Below, one piece after another: positions 25,830 to 33,957 of a stretch of 64,000 bases of DNA. Positions within the stretch are counted from its first letter, which is position 1. Every line of letters starts with the position of its first letter. A program made the position numbers and the translations under genes. This stretch comes from CAZYTX01 sp964650485 (lineage in GTDB: Bacteria; RBG-13-61-14; DATKZS01), in NCBI GenBank assembly GCA_964650485.1, contig CAZYTX010000015.1, forward strand, positions 1-64,000, given 5' to 3'. The notes under the pieces are model-generated. The model worked only from the letters and a program-made list of their open reading frames with translations. It made no database searches and was not told the origin of the DNA.

Positions 25830-27235
25830 GTTTTGCGAATAACAACATTGAACCGGCGCAGTTCCAGGGGTTCCACTCGGAATGGAACCTGGGGAGTCCG
25901 GGCGGTTGGGACTACCAGAGGACCACGCAGGAGATAGGCAAAAAGGTGTGGGAGAGGATCAACAGCATAAAGCCCGTCGGCGTCGATCTCGACTTTGACC
26001 ATCCGTACATGTCGCCGGTGATAACCCTGGCGCACATGCTCGTAAGGGAGCATAAGAAGAGGCGAGGCTCGACCCCGGGCCTGATAGCGGTGGTTGCGGA
26101 GGAGGAGTCGCTAGAGGACGTGACCGAGAACATCAACCTGGCGGCCCAGCTCGACTCCATGGACGGCATCAGCGGTGCGCTGTTCGCTCCCCACGAGCTG
26201 GAGCTTGAAAACGGGGCGCCCTGCTACAAGGGGGAGCCGGTCTCGATCATCTTCATGGACTTCAACTCCGACGTGCTGCTTTCGCTCCACAAGAAGCACG
26301 GCCTGGACCCGCTCATGCGTGCGGTGAAACAGGGCATGGTTATAAACCCCCGCGGCACCGAGCCCATAAACGTAAAGAGCGTGTTCGAGGTATTGACCGG
26401 TCCGGAGAGCGGCCGTTTCCACCCCGAGATAGTGAGGCGCACTCCCTGGACCCGGCAGTTCTATGGCCGCTCCACCGAAGGTCCGCAAGGGGAGCAGATA
26501 AAGGACCTGCCCGAGTGGACGCGGAAGAACTGGGAGCGGCTGGTGCTGAAGCCCGAGCGGGGCTACTCTGGCAAGGGCGTGAAGGTTGGCGGCGTTGACA
26601 AGGAGGACGCGGTGGAGGCGGCCCTGGAGGCCGAAAACTACATAGTGCAGGAGAAGATACCGCTCGCCCTGTGGGGGGAGGACGTTCCCGGGCCGGACAA
26701 AGAATCTGGCGCGGTGGTCATGAAGAGGTTCCAGACCGACTTCCGCTGCTTTATCGGCGCGGAGGGGCTGCTGGGCTTTTTGGGCAGGATCGGGGGAGTG
26801 CCCACCAACGTGGGAAGCGGAGGAGGCATGCACCCGCTGGCAGTGCTTCGCTCCGAGGTGTCGCCGCGTGAAGCGGTCACGCGCATGAACGAGGTCATCG
26901 CGGGAATGGATTACTCTGACCTTGCCGGGATTCAGGCCATGCAGGAGCAGATGGCCTGCGATCAAAGGTTCACATACCTCTTGGGACCCATCAAGATAGC
27001 CATGCGGCCCCGGGTGCTCACACCCGGACAACTGAAAGCACTGGAGGGTTACTCCAGGGCCATGTGGGAGGACTGCCTTACCCTGGAGAAGATGTGGGAG
27101 CAGGGCGCGCTGGAGAGGTTCATAAAGATTGACCCGGAGGAACTGGAGATAGCCAGATCACAGCCCTGGCACGGGTCCGCGGCCATCATCGCCTCGGACG
27201 GGCTCTACAGCTTCGGGGCCCACCCGGAGGGGTAA
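25826..27235 (+). CDS. Uncharacterised ATP-grasp-like protein (469 aa)
   Basis: I do not recognise a named family, but the second half has an ATP-grasp look: ERLVLKPERGYSGKGVKVGG (lysine and glycine-rich loop, about 232-251), YIVQEKIPLALWG (about 271-283), TDFRCFIGAEGLLGF, and TNVGSGGGMHPLAVL as the metal/phosphate-binding end. The order resembles the circularly permuted ATP-grasp proteins (DUF404/407) and glutathionylspermidine-synthase-like enzymes, which ligate a carboxylate to an amine. The N-terminal half (DLDFDHPYMSPVITLAHMLV, VSIIFMDFNSDVLLSLHKKHG) is probably the substrate domain. Translation is coupled on both sides: ATGA with the peptidase, TAATG with the methyltransferase. A role in making a peptide-like product is inference. 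Confidence 0.7.
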   Translation: MSFANNNIEPAQFQGFHSEWNLGSPGGWDYQRTTQEIGKKVWERINSIKPVGVDLDFDHPYMSPVITLAHMLVREHKKRRGSTPGLIAVVAEEESLEDVTENINLAAQLDSMDGISGALFAPHELELENGAPCYKGEPVSIIFMDFNSDVLLSLHKKHGLDPLMRAVKQGMVINPRGTEPINVKSVFEVLTGPESGRFHPEIVRRTPWTRQFYGRSTEGPQGEQIKDLPEWTRKNWERLVLKPERGYSGKGVKVGGVDKEDAVEAALEAENYIVQEKIPLALWGEDVPGPDKESGAVVMKRFQTDFRCFIGAEGLLGFLGRIGGVPTNVGSGGGMHPLAVLRSEVSPREAVTRMNEVIAGMDYSDLAGIQAMQEQMACDQRFTYLLGPIKIAMRPRVLTPGQLKALEGYSRAMWEDCLTLEKMWEQGALERFIKIDPEELEIARSQPWHGSAAIIASDGLYSFGAHPEG

Positions 27236-28008
27236 TGGACCTCCATCCCGACCCGGACTGGTGGAAGACCCTTTTCGACCAGGTGTACCTTTTGACCGAC
27301 GCCCGGTCGGTGTGCGACGCGGACGTGACCCGGAAAGAGGCCGCGCTGGTGGCTGATATAGCCGGCCTGGGCCCGGGCCACAAGGTTTTGGACCTGTGCG
27401 GGGGCCACGGCAGGCACAGCATGGAGCTTTCCGGCAGAGGGTGCAGGTGCACGGTGTTCGACTACTCCGAGTTTCTGCTGGACAAGGGCAGGGCCGAGGC
27501 CGAGGAGCGCGGGCTCGATATAGAGTTCGTGCAGGGCGACGCCAGGAGCACGGGACTCGAGAGCGAGTGCTTCGACCGGGTGCTCATACTGGGCAACTCG
27601 CTCGGCTACCTTTGGGAGCCGTCAGCGGACCTTGACATTCTCCGCGAGGCCCACAGGGTGCTCCGGCCGGGCGGGATGATAGTGCTGGACGTGACCGACG
27701 GAGGCCGGGCAAGCAAGCTCTCGCCCCTGGCCTGGCACGAGACGGGGGAGGACGTAGTGGTGTGCAGGCAGCGCCTCCTCCATGACGGTTCCGTATACAC
27801 GCGCGAGCTGGTGATGAGCAAAGAGAGGGGCCTGGTCAGGGACTGCACCTACCAGGTGAGGCTCTATGACCGCTTGTCCATCCTGGACCTGGCCGAGCGG
27901 GCGGGTTTCGAAGGCGTCCGGGTGATAGACTTCAGAAGAGACCAGGACGGGGGCGACTACGGTTTCATGAACAACCGCATTATCATATGCGGGGGTAAGC
28001 AGGAGTAA
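27235..28008 (+). CDS. Class I SAM-dependent methyltransferase
   Basis: 257-residue cytoplasmic methyltransferase. Motif I VLDLCGGHGRHS (residues 51-62), acidic end of beta-2 at TVFDYSEFLLDKGRAEA, motif II FVQGDARSTG, motif IV VLILGNSLGYL and motif VI VLRPGGMIVLDV. The HGRHS form of motif I and the NSLGYL stretch are common in small-molecule methyltransferases of the Methyltransf_25 group. Its start codon shares one base with the stop of the ATP-grasp gene, so the substrate may be that enzyme's product. Substrate unknown. Confidence 0.88.
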   Translation: MDLHPDPDWWKTLFDQVYLLTDARSVCDADVTRKEAALVADIAGLGPGHKVLDLCGGHGRHSMELSGRGCRCTVFDYSEFLLDKGRAEAEERGLDIEFVQGDARSTGLESECFDRVLILGNSLGYLWEPSADLDILREAHRVLRPGGMIVLDVTDGGRASKLSPLAWHETGEDVVVCRQRLLHDGSVYTRELVMSKERGLVRDCTYQVRLYDRLSILDLAERAGFEGVRVIDFRRDQDGGDYGFMNNRIIICGGKQE

Positions 28009-28014
28009 GGATTT

Positions 28015-28698
28015 ATGGACAGGTGCGTCATTGAGTGGCCTGGCAGGGCTTTGCTGCCCAGGACCGTTGTAAGGCTGAGCCGGGCAAAGAGGCGGTTCAA
28101 GGGGAAGGCCCTTTTCGAGCGCATGCTGGGGATCAGCGGGACCATCGAGTTCTACTTCGCATTTGACGACCCCTACAGCGCCATAGCCCTGCCCAAGATG
28201 ATGGAGCTGGTCTCGGACAGGGAGCTTGAGATCGAGCTCTTCCCCCTGGCTGAGCACGGCATACCCGGAGACCCTGACATAGACAAGAGGCGGGCCTACT
28301 CGCTGGCGGACGCCGCCAGGCTGGGAAAGAGGCTCGGGGTGGAGATAAACAGGACCAGCCCGCTCGATCCCGACAAGGTCCTCTTCCTTGCCGCCTGGGC
28401 TGAAAGCGCCCGGGAGGTCATGTGCATGGACGACTTCTCCGAGCGGGCCATGGCAATGCTCTGGGCCAGGGACCAGGAGCCCGGGCCGGGGTCATACGTC
28501 GAAATATACGAGCGCACCGTGGGCATTGACCCGCTCGATGACCCCTCCGAGTACGCAGAGGAGCTCGAGGCCAACTTGAAGAGGCTCCGCAGGAAGGGGC
28601 ACTGGGAGGTCCCCGCGGCCCTGGTGTATGGCCAGTGGTACTTTGCACACGAGCGGCTGGAGGCAATCGAAGAGCGGCTCGACTTTCTGGGAAGGTGA
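28015..28698 (+). CDS. DsbA/HCCA-isomerase-like thioredoxin-fold protein 1
   Basis: 227 residues. From about residue 40 it has the thioredoxin-fold opening seen in the 2-hydroxychromene-2-carboxylate isomerase / GST-kappa group (IEFYFAFDDPYSAIALPKMMEL), an all-helical insertion with DAARLGKRLGVEINRTSPLD, and the end GHWEVPAALVYGQWYFAHERLEAIEERL, where VP is the cis-Pro site. No CxxC is present, so it is not a disulphide oxidoreductase; glutathione- or thiol-dependent isomerase or transferase chemistry is more likely. The N-terminal 40 basic residues are extra compared with the family. It lies 6 bases after the methyltransferase and is paralogous to the next gene. Confidence 0.78.
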   Translation: MDRCVIEWPGRALLPRTVVRLSRAKRRFKGKALFERMLGISGTIEFYFAFDDPYSAIALPKMMELVSDRELEIELFPLAEHGIPGDPDIDKRRAYSLADAARLGKRLGVEINRTSPLDPDKVLFLAAWAESAREVMCMDDFSERAMAMLWARDQEPGPGSYVEIYERTVGIDPLDDPSEYAEELEANLKRLRRKGHWEVPAALVYGQWYFAHERLEAIEERLDFLGR

Positions 28699-28701
28699 TC
28701 C

Positions 28702-29295
28702 ATGGAAAAGATCAGGGTCGAGTTCTTCTTCTCATTCAGAAGCCCCTACTCTTACCTGGCCGGGCCGCGCGCGTTCGCATTGCCGGAGAAGTACGGCGTC
28801 GAGCTGGTCTTTCGGGGGGTCCGGCCCATGGTGACCAGGGGGGTGCCGTTGCCATCTGCCAAGCGGCTCTACATCCTGCTGGATGCGGCCAGGGAAGCCG
28901 AGCGGCTGGGCATGCCCTTCGGAAAGATATACGACCCTCTTGGCGAGGGTGCTCTGCGATGTCTTTACGTGGCCGAGCACGCAAAAGAGAGCGGCAGGCT
29001 CTCCGAGTTCGTGCTGGCCGCGAGCAGGGCCGTCTGGGCCGAAGGGGTGTGCGTGGCCGGGGACAGGGGCCTCAAGAGGGTGTGCGACTCAGTGGGTCTC
29101 GACTGGGAGGGGTGCAGGGCCGCGCTCGAAAACCCCGAGTACCACCGGCGCATCGAGGACAACGTGACGAGGCTCCTGGAGCTGGGCCACTGGGGCGTGC
29201 CCCTGTTCCACGTGAACGGCGAGCTCTTCTGGGGCCAGGACAGAATACCGGACCTGGAGGATGCCCTGGCCCGTGTGTGCGAGAAACGGGAATAG
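28702..29295 (+). CDS. DsbA/HCCA-isomerase-like thioredoxin-fold protein 2
   Basis: 197 residues, closer to the 2-hydroxychromene-2-carboxylate isomerase family than its neighbour: VEFFFSFRSPYSYLAGPRA at residues 7-25 (the SPYSYL loop replaces CxxC), VELVFRGVRPMV, helical insertion DAAREAERLGMPF, and GHWGVPLFHVNGELFWGQDR with the cis-Pro and the GQDR motif typical of the family. The gene follows its paralogue after 3 bases and closes the five-gene operon. A pair of such proteins may form a heterodimer. Confidence 0.82.
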   Translation: MEKIRVEFFFSFRSPYSYLAGPRAFALPEKYGVELVFRGVRPMVTRGVPLPSAKRLYILLDAAREAERLGMPFGKIYDPLGEGALRCLYVAEHAKESGRLSEFVLAASRAVWAEGVCVAGDRGLKRVCDSVGLDWEGCRAALENPEYHRRIEDNVTRLLELGHWGVPLFHVNGELFWGQDRIPDLEDALARVCEKRE

Positions 29296-29343
29296 GTCTT
29301 CGCTTCATTGATGCAATTGCAAGGCTATGCTCCGCTTGCCGGC

Positions 29344-30426
29344 TCACCCTTCCACGCCGTTTCTTATGTAGAGGGCGCACTTGGTAATTTTTTCCGGAAT
29401 TTCTGACATTTGGATGGTTCTTTCCATGCTGGCCGGGGAGGATGTATCCGGAAGCTCTATCAAGGCGAACACCTGAAGCAAAGTCCCATTTGCTTTAGGC
29501 TTGAGCTTGATCTCCATGAACCCCAACTGTTCCGGGCTTACAAGGTATACCCTTTGAGAGTAAAGCTTTTCCTCGCTGCTTATCAGCGTAAATGTGTCAA
29601 GAGGATGCCTGGAGTGGCCATGCTCTGAGTAGGCCGCACAATGAAACACCGGCTTGTCCTCGGGGAAGCTGTATAGGCAACCATCGTTTGATCTGACGAG
29701 CTGCAGAAATTGGGCGCCGCTTTTTTTTAGCCAGGCCACGGACTCTTCCATGCCGGCGTCAATCCATACACTCACTTCATGTGCGGGATAAATGGTGTCG
29801 AATATCTCGCCGCGAAGCCCCTTGGACACGACCTCCTGCGGGTCCAGGCCGGGATTGAAATGCGCCTGCATGCGCGCGAGCTGAAGGTCCATGTCTTTGT
29901 AACCCTTGTCAATGAAAAGACGGGTGATGCTCTCGATGTGGCTTAAAAACCCGCGGCTCGGCACTTGTAAACCGGAGTCGATGCGTATGCGGACCTTATC
30001 ACCCACGGGTTCGAAACGCCATTTGCGGAACTGGAATATCTCCGGGCTGTGCCATAAGAACCAGGTGTTCTCCTGGTCGTTCTTTACCAGTATCATCCTG
30101 CCCGTAAACTTGTAAAAGAGCTTCCACGCCGTAAACCGGATGCTCTCGCCTAGTGGAGTGGATTTATCACCGACTGTAATCTCTGCTTCCTGTTCCACAC
30201 TGGTGGTGGGCAAACTGACATGTGCGGGGTTGGAAAGGTAGTTGAAGACCTGTTCAAGAGTGGCGTCCACGGTTACGTTCTGCTGGAAGCTCCTTATCGC
30301 CACTGTGAATGAGCTTTCAACAAGCTCTTTGCCGGCAATTCCTTGGACCGATTCATCATCGGAAAAACTCCCGCCAAAGCATACAGCCGCAACACCAAGA
30401 AAAAGAATAATCCTTTTAAAAGGCAT
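29344..30426 (-). CDS. Exported protein with SRPBCC/START-like domain
   Basis: 360 residues with an N-terminal signal segment (RIILFLGVAAVCFGGS). Residues about 45-200 have the layout of a polyketide-cyclase/START-like (SRPBCC) fold: VTVDATLEQVFNYLSNPAHVSLP at the start and the amphipathic LSHIESITRLFIDKGYKDMD helix at the end. The second half may be another copy of a similar beta-rich fold (TFTLISSEEKLYSQRVYLVS, LQVFALIELPDTSSPASMER). The gene is visibly richer in A and T than its neighbours, which may indicate later acquisition. AAGGAGAGG precedes the ATG. It is divergent from the URO-D family gene and has its own promoter. Confidence 0.65.
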   Translation of the reverse strand: MPFKRIILFLGVAAVCFGGSFSDDESVQGIAGKELVESSFTVAIRSFQQNVTVDATLEQVFNYLSNPAHVSLPTTSVEQEAEITVGDKSTPLGESIRFTAWKLFYKFTGRMILVKNDQENTWFLWHSPEIFQFRKWRFEPVGDKVRIRIDSGLQVPSRGFLSHIESITRLFIDKGYKDMDLQLARMQAHFNPGLDPQEVVSKGLRGEIFDTIYPAHEVSVWIDAGMEESVAWLKKSGAQFLQLVRSNDGCLYSFPEDKPVFHCAAYSEHGHSRHPLDTFTLISSEEKLYSQRVYLVSPEQLGFMEIKLKPKANGTLLQVFALIELPDTSSPASMERTIQMSEIPEKITKCALYIRNGVEG

Positions 30427-30450
30427 CTTTGCCTCTCCTTATGGCACTAC

Positions 30451-30479
30451 AGTATTTTACGCTCTTATGGAAATGTCAA
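30451..30479 (-). promoter_or_regulatory. Promoter for the SRPBCC-like gene
   Basis: On the minus strand: TTGACA (30479-30474), 17-base spacer, AATACT (30456-30451), 24 bases before the ATG at 30426. It lies back to back with the promoter of the URO-D family gene. Confidence 0.6.
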
Positions 30480-30504
30480 CTTGAAAGAAAGTTTATGAGA
30501 TTTC

Positions 30505-30534
30505 TTGACAATAGACATACTAACTTGCCATGAT
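30505..30534 (+). promoter_or_regulatory. Promoter for the URO-D family gene
   Basis: Consensus TTGACA (30505-30510), 18-base spacer, CATGAT (30529-30534) with an extended -10 TG directly upstream (TGC-CATGAT). The start codon at 30556 is 21 bases downstream. Confidence 0.55.
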
Positions 30535-30555
30535 AGACCCTCTAAGGCGGAAAGT

Positions 30556-31716
30556 ATGAAAGAGTTCAAGCCGCGGGAACCAAAGCCCGACTTCCAGGCC
30601 ATGGAAGCAATGATAAAAGGCGAGATCGAGCCCGAGAAGGTCCGCCTTGCCGAGCTGGTGGTTGACTTCGAGGTCATCGCCTGGGTGCTTGACAAGCTCT
30701 TCAACGAGAAGATGATGACCCTGGCCGAGGCCTACCACCCGGACGAGATCAGCGCCTCCCTCAAGCAAGGCAAGGGGGTCCAGCCCATGGCCGGGGAAAA
30801 GGAGAGGCTCTTCTGGAAGCAGTACGCGTCCTTCTTTTACAGGATGGGGTACGACTTCGTGACCGACCTCGGACCCATGGGCTACCTGCTCTTCATGACC
30901 ACGCCTTCGCTAAGGATCGCCGACGACACCGCGGAGCTCTCGCGCGGCAAGAGGCTGTGGGCGGAGGAGGGCAGGGGAAAGATCGCCTCCTGGGATGACT
31001 TCGAGAGATTCAACTGGGACGGGCTGAAGCTGAACCTGGAGGCATGGGCAGAGTTCTGGGAGAGCACCCTGCCGGAGGGCATGAAGATAGCCGTGAACTG
31101 CAGCCTTTACGAGCAGGTGCTTGAGAGGCTCATGGGCTACGAGGGGCTGTTCTACAACCTGGTTGACCAGCCCGACCTTGTAAAGGCGGTGTTCGACAAG
31201 TGGGGAGAGATAGTGGAGGGCTTCTACCTGCAGGCGATAAAAAGCCATGCCGCGGGGCTCATCTTCCACTCGGACGACCTGGGCTACAAGTCCCGCACCA
31301 TGATCAGCCCGGACCAGCTCCGGGAGTACGTGTTCCCCTGGTTCAAGAGGTACGCCCAGATCGCGCACTCCGAGGGCAAGATGTTCTGGCTGCACTCGTG
31401 CGGGAACCTGCTCGGGGTGATGGACGACCTTATTGACCACGTGGGCATAGACGCTTTCCACTCCTTCCAGGACCAGATCATACCCGTGGCCGAATTCAAG
31501 AGGGAGTACGGGCACAGGGTGGCCGCGCTTGGCGGCGTGGACGTGGACAACCTCGCCAGGATGGACGAGCAGTCTCTCCGGGCCTGTTGCCGCGGGGTGC
31601 TCTCCGGGTGCATGCCCGGCCGCTATGCATTCGGCTCGGGCAACTCCATCACAAACTACATGCCCGTCTCGAACTACCTTGCCATGCTGGAGGAGGCGGG
31701 AAGGTTCAAGGTATGA
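30556..31716 (+). CDS. Uroporphyrinogen decarboxylase (URO-D) family protein
   Basis: About 386 residues of the URO-D superfamily, which contains HemE and many corrinoid-dependent methyltransferases of anaerobes. Seen: the DFVTDLGPMGYLLFMTTPSL region, SLYEQVLERLMGYEGLFYNL, FHSDDLGYKSRTMISPDQLR, KMFWLHSCGNLLGVMDDLID (the HSCGN motif is the zinc-binding His/Cys of methyltransferase-type members) and LGGVDVDNLARM. The HSCGN motif and the isolated position argue for a methyltransferase-like role rather than heme synthesis; the substrate is unknown. GGCGGAAAG precedes the ATG at 30556. The RACo-like activator at 53397 could in principle serve such a system, but it lies far away. Confidence 0.85.
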   Translation: MKEFKPREPKPDFQAMEAMIKGEIEPEKVRLAELVVDFEVIAWVLDKLFNEKMMTLAEAYHPDEISASLKQGKGVQPMAGEKERLFWKQYASFFYRMGYDFVTDLGPMGYLLFMTTPSLRIADDTAELSRGKRLWAEEGRGKIASWDDFERFNWDGLKLNLEAWAEFWESTLPEGMKIAVNCSLYEQVLERLMGYEGLFYNLVDQPDLVKAVFDKWGEIVEGFYLQAIKSHAAGLIFHSDDLGYKSRTMISPDQLREYVFPWFKRYAQIAHSEGKMFWLHSCGNLLGVMDDLIDHVGIDAFHSFQDQIIPVAEFKREYGHRVAALGGVDVDNLARMDEQSLRACCRGVLSGCMPGRYAFGSGNSITNYMPVSNYLAMLEEAGRFKV

Positions 31717-31741
31717 GCTTTTGTCAGCCGGCCCGTCTTTA

Positions 31742-31921
31742 TCAGCCGCCCGGTTCGACCGCTACCCTGGCGTCGTCAATGCAGTTTCTGAGCTCGTCTT
31801 CGGTGGCGTGTTCGGGGTCCTTGAGGGATTCCCGCGGACAGATGAACTCGTTGCCCGCTTTATCTTTCACCCTTACAAAGCTCTGTCTTTTCCCGGGTGT
31901 ATTCACTTCACCGTCGGTCAT
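31742..31921 (-). CDS. Small conserved hypothetical protein (59 aa)
   Basis: Acidic soluble protein with a compact core: FVRVKDKAGNEFICPRESL followed by KDPEHATEDELRNCIDD. I associate this pattern with a short uncharacterised family common in anaerobic deltaproteobacteria. The ATG at 31921 follows GGAAAGG at a good distance; an ATG at 31936 would add five residues. It is the last gene of the minus-strand group that begins at 36071, but a 177-base gap separates it from the DHQ synthase gene. Confidence 0.65.
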   Translation of the reverse strand: MTDGEVNTPGKRQSFVRVKDKAGNEFICPRESLKDPEHATEDELRNCIDDARVAVEPGG

Positions 31922-32098
31922 GGCTAGCCTTTCCATTCCTTAACTTACTAAGTTAGATAATCACGGTGTGCGATAAGTCAAGGAGGGGAGTGAGCGGGGT
32001 CAGCCCACATAGCTGTTTGCGCTATGTTTTGTGTGAAGTTAAGGAGGAAAGGAGGCATGCAGATGGATGTGAAAGCTCATGAGCCGGCTATGAATTCC

Positions 32099-33094
32099 CT
32101 ACTTCTCCACTATGGTCTCTTCGATCTTGACCCCGAAGTGTCGGCCGGCCTGCTCCAGGTACGCCAGCACCCGGTCCCCCGGTTTCAGCTCGGTGATGGA
32201 TGCGGGCTCGCCGCCCGGCCGGGTCAGCCTTATGGTCTCTGCGTTCTGCATGACCAGTGACAGGGGCTCTCCCTTGTAGGCCGCTTCCACCAGCATCATG
32301 GGCCTTTTCTCCACCTTGGCCCTGCCCACGAAGCCGACCTCGGTGTTTCCCTTGTGGTCAACTATCAAAACCGGGTCGCCTATGCTTATGTCCGCGAGGT
32401 AGGCTGTCTTTCCCTCGGGCGCCCGGGTGTATGCGTGCACCGCGCCGGCGTTCACGCGGAAGGGCCGGGTGGCGCAGTACGGGGTCTCCACGTTCTCGGC
32501 GTGCACCAGGAACATGCCCGAGCTTGCGTTGCCCACCAGGAGCCCCTGGCCGGGCGCCATGTTGGTGATGGTGTCAACGCACACCCTGTCCCCCATTCCC
32601 AGGGGCTTTATTGACTTTATTGTGGCCTGGACGAGCTTTAGCTTCTCGCCCTTCTCCCGTATCACCGCCGCGGTCTTTTTAATCTCGGAGAGGTCGTCGC
32701 TGTCCAGGACCACGCCTTCCACGCCCCTCTCCATTATCTTCAGGGCGATGCCGGCCTCCTCCGCGCTCCGCACCCATGCCAGCAGCCCCTTCCCCCGCTT
32801 TGCGATCAGGTTCTCCAGGGGAATGACCTTCCAGTCGCTGGTCTTTACGATCACCTTGTCCGCGCGCTCGCGCATGACCGCGGCCTCGTCCTTCTGGGAT
32901 GATACCTTGCGCTCGACCACGTCCTGGCCGAGCTTTAAGTCCCCGTCCGGGGCCACTGTCTTCATCAGCCCGAGCGCATGCACCTTGTCGGTCTGGCCCT
33001 TTGGCACCAGCACCGCTTCGGCCCCGCTCTCCAGGGCGGCGGTCACCACGTTTTTCTTATACGGTCTGGCATTGACCCAGAAAGTCCTGGCCAT
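32099..33094 (-). CDS. 3-dehydroquinate synthase II (archaeal type)
   Basis: Converts 2-amino-3,7-dideoxy-D-threo-hept-6-ulosonate (ADH) to 3-dehydroquinate by NAD-dependent oxidative deamination, the second step of the alternative shikimate route known from methanogens and some bacteria. Family patterns: FWVNARPYKKNVVTAALESG at the start, LLAWVRSAEEAGIALKIMER, GMGDRVCVDTITNMAPGQGL, LVGNASSGMFLVHAEN, YCATRPFRVNAGAVHAY, YLADISIGDPVLIVDHKG. Length 331 fits. AAGGAG precedes the ATG. It directly follows its partner, the ADH synthase gene (31-base gap). Confidence 0.92.
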   Translation of the reverse strand: MARTFWVNARPYKKNVVTAALESGAEAVLVPKGQTDKVHALGLMKTVAPDGDLKLGQDVVERKVSSQKDEAAVMRERADKVIVKTSDWKVIPLENLIAKRGKGLLAWVRSAEEAGIALKIMERGVEGVVLDSDDLSEIKKTAAVIREKGEKLKLVQATIKSIKPLGMGDRVCVDTITNMAPGQGLLVGNASSGMFLVHAENVETPYCATRPFRVNAGAVHAYTRAPEGKTAYLADISIGDPVLIVDHKGNTEVGFVGRAKVEKRPMMLVEAAYKGEPLSLVMQNAETIRLTRPGGEPASITELKPGDRVLAYLEQAGRHFGVKIEETIVEK

Positions 33095-33125
33095 TACATG
33101 CTCCTTTTCTGCATGCGCTGTCTGT

Positions 33126-33920
33126 TCAACCCTTGAGGACCTTCATGGCCTGGTCCGCGCTCTTGCCCTGGTGCACGATGGCGCATGCGGCCGCGACCAG
33201 CTTCGCCGGGGTCTCGTGCTGGAAGGCGTTTCTCCCCATGGATAGCCCCGCGGCCCCGGCCTTGATGGCGCCCTCGACCATCTTGAGGGTGTCCTCGTCC
33301 GACAGCTTGGACCCGCCTGCTATGACCACCGGCACCGGGCACCCCTCGACCACCGTCTTAAAGGACTCGGCAGAGCCGGTGTAAGGCACCTTGACCAGGT
33401 CCGCGCCCAGCTCCGCGCCCAGCCGCGCGGCTATCTTCACGTGCTCCACGTCTTTTTCGTCCTCGACCTTGGGACCGCGCGGGTACACCATGGAGAGGAG
33501 GGGCATACCCCAGAAGAGCGCGTCCTCGGCCACCCTGCCGAATGCCTCCAGCATCTCGCCCTCGTTCTCCGCGCCTATGTTCACGTGTATGGACACCGCG
33601 TCCGCGCCCAGTTGTATGGCCCTCTCCACCGAGCACACCAGCACCTTGCGGTTGGGGTCCGGGGAGAGGCTGGTGCTCCCGGACAGGTGCACGATGAGCC
33701 CTATGTCGCGGCCGTACTTCCTGTGGCCGGCGCCCACCATGCCCCCGTGCTCGACCACGGCGTTGGCGCCCCCCTCGGCCACCTTTTCCACCGCCTCGGG
33801 AAGGTCTGTTAGACCCTTGATCGGCCCCACCGTGACCCCGTGGTCCATGGGCACGATCACGGTCTTGCCGGTCTCGCGGTTCATGATCCGCTCTTTGCGG
33901 ATCTCCTTGCCTATACCCAT
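33126..33920 (-). CDS. 2-amino-3,7-dideoxy-D-threo-hept-6-ulosonate (ADH) synthase
   Basis: Class I aldolase-fold enzyme of the FbaB/DeoC-like family that joins L-aspartate semialdehyde with a 6-deoxy-5-ketofructose phosphate-derived unit, replacing DAHP synthase. Motifs: [17 protein letters not shown] (catalytic Asp), [31 protein letters not shown] with the Schiff-base Lys, [13 protein letters not shown] and [12 protein letters not shown] (phosphate site). Length 264 is typical. A plain fructose-bisphosphate aldolase is the main alternative, but the adjacent DHQ synthase II makes ADH synthase much more likely. Confidence 0.9.
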   Translation of the reverse strand: MGIGKEIRKERIMNRETGKTVIVPMDHGVTVGPIKGLTDLPEAVEKVAEGGANAVVEHGGMVGAGHRKYGRDIGLIVHLSGSTSLSPDPNRKVLVCSVERAIQLGADAVSIHVNIGAENEGEMLEAFGRVAEDALFWGMPLLSMVYPRGPKVEDEKDVEHVKIAARLGAELGADLVKVPYTGSAESFKTVVEGCPVPVVIAGGSKLSDEDTLKMVEGAIKAGAAGLSMGRNAFQHETPAKLVAAACAIVHQGKSADQAMKVLKG

Positions 33921-33957
33921 TTGCTTATACCCCCTTCGGACGGAATATTATATCATA

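Noticed and set aside
32007..32027. Fourth copy of the two-hairpin element (ACATAGC-TGTTTGC-GCTATGT)
   Set aside because: The first stem resembles copy A, but the flanking GGTAAC and the second GNA-loop hairpin are missing; chance similarity cannot be excluded.
33126..33920. Fructose-bisphosphate aldolase
   Set aside because: Same fold family, but adjacency to DHQ synthase II makes ADH synthase the better call.
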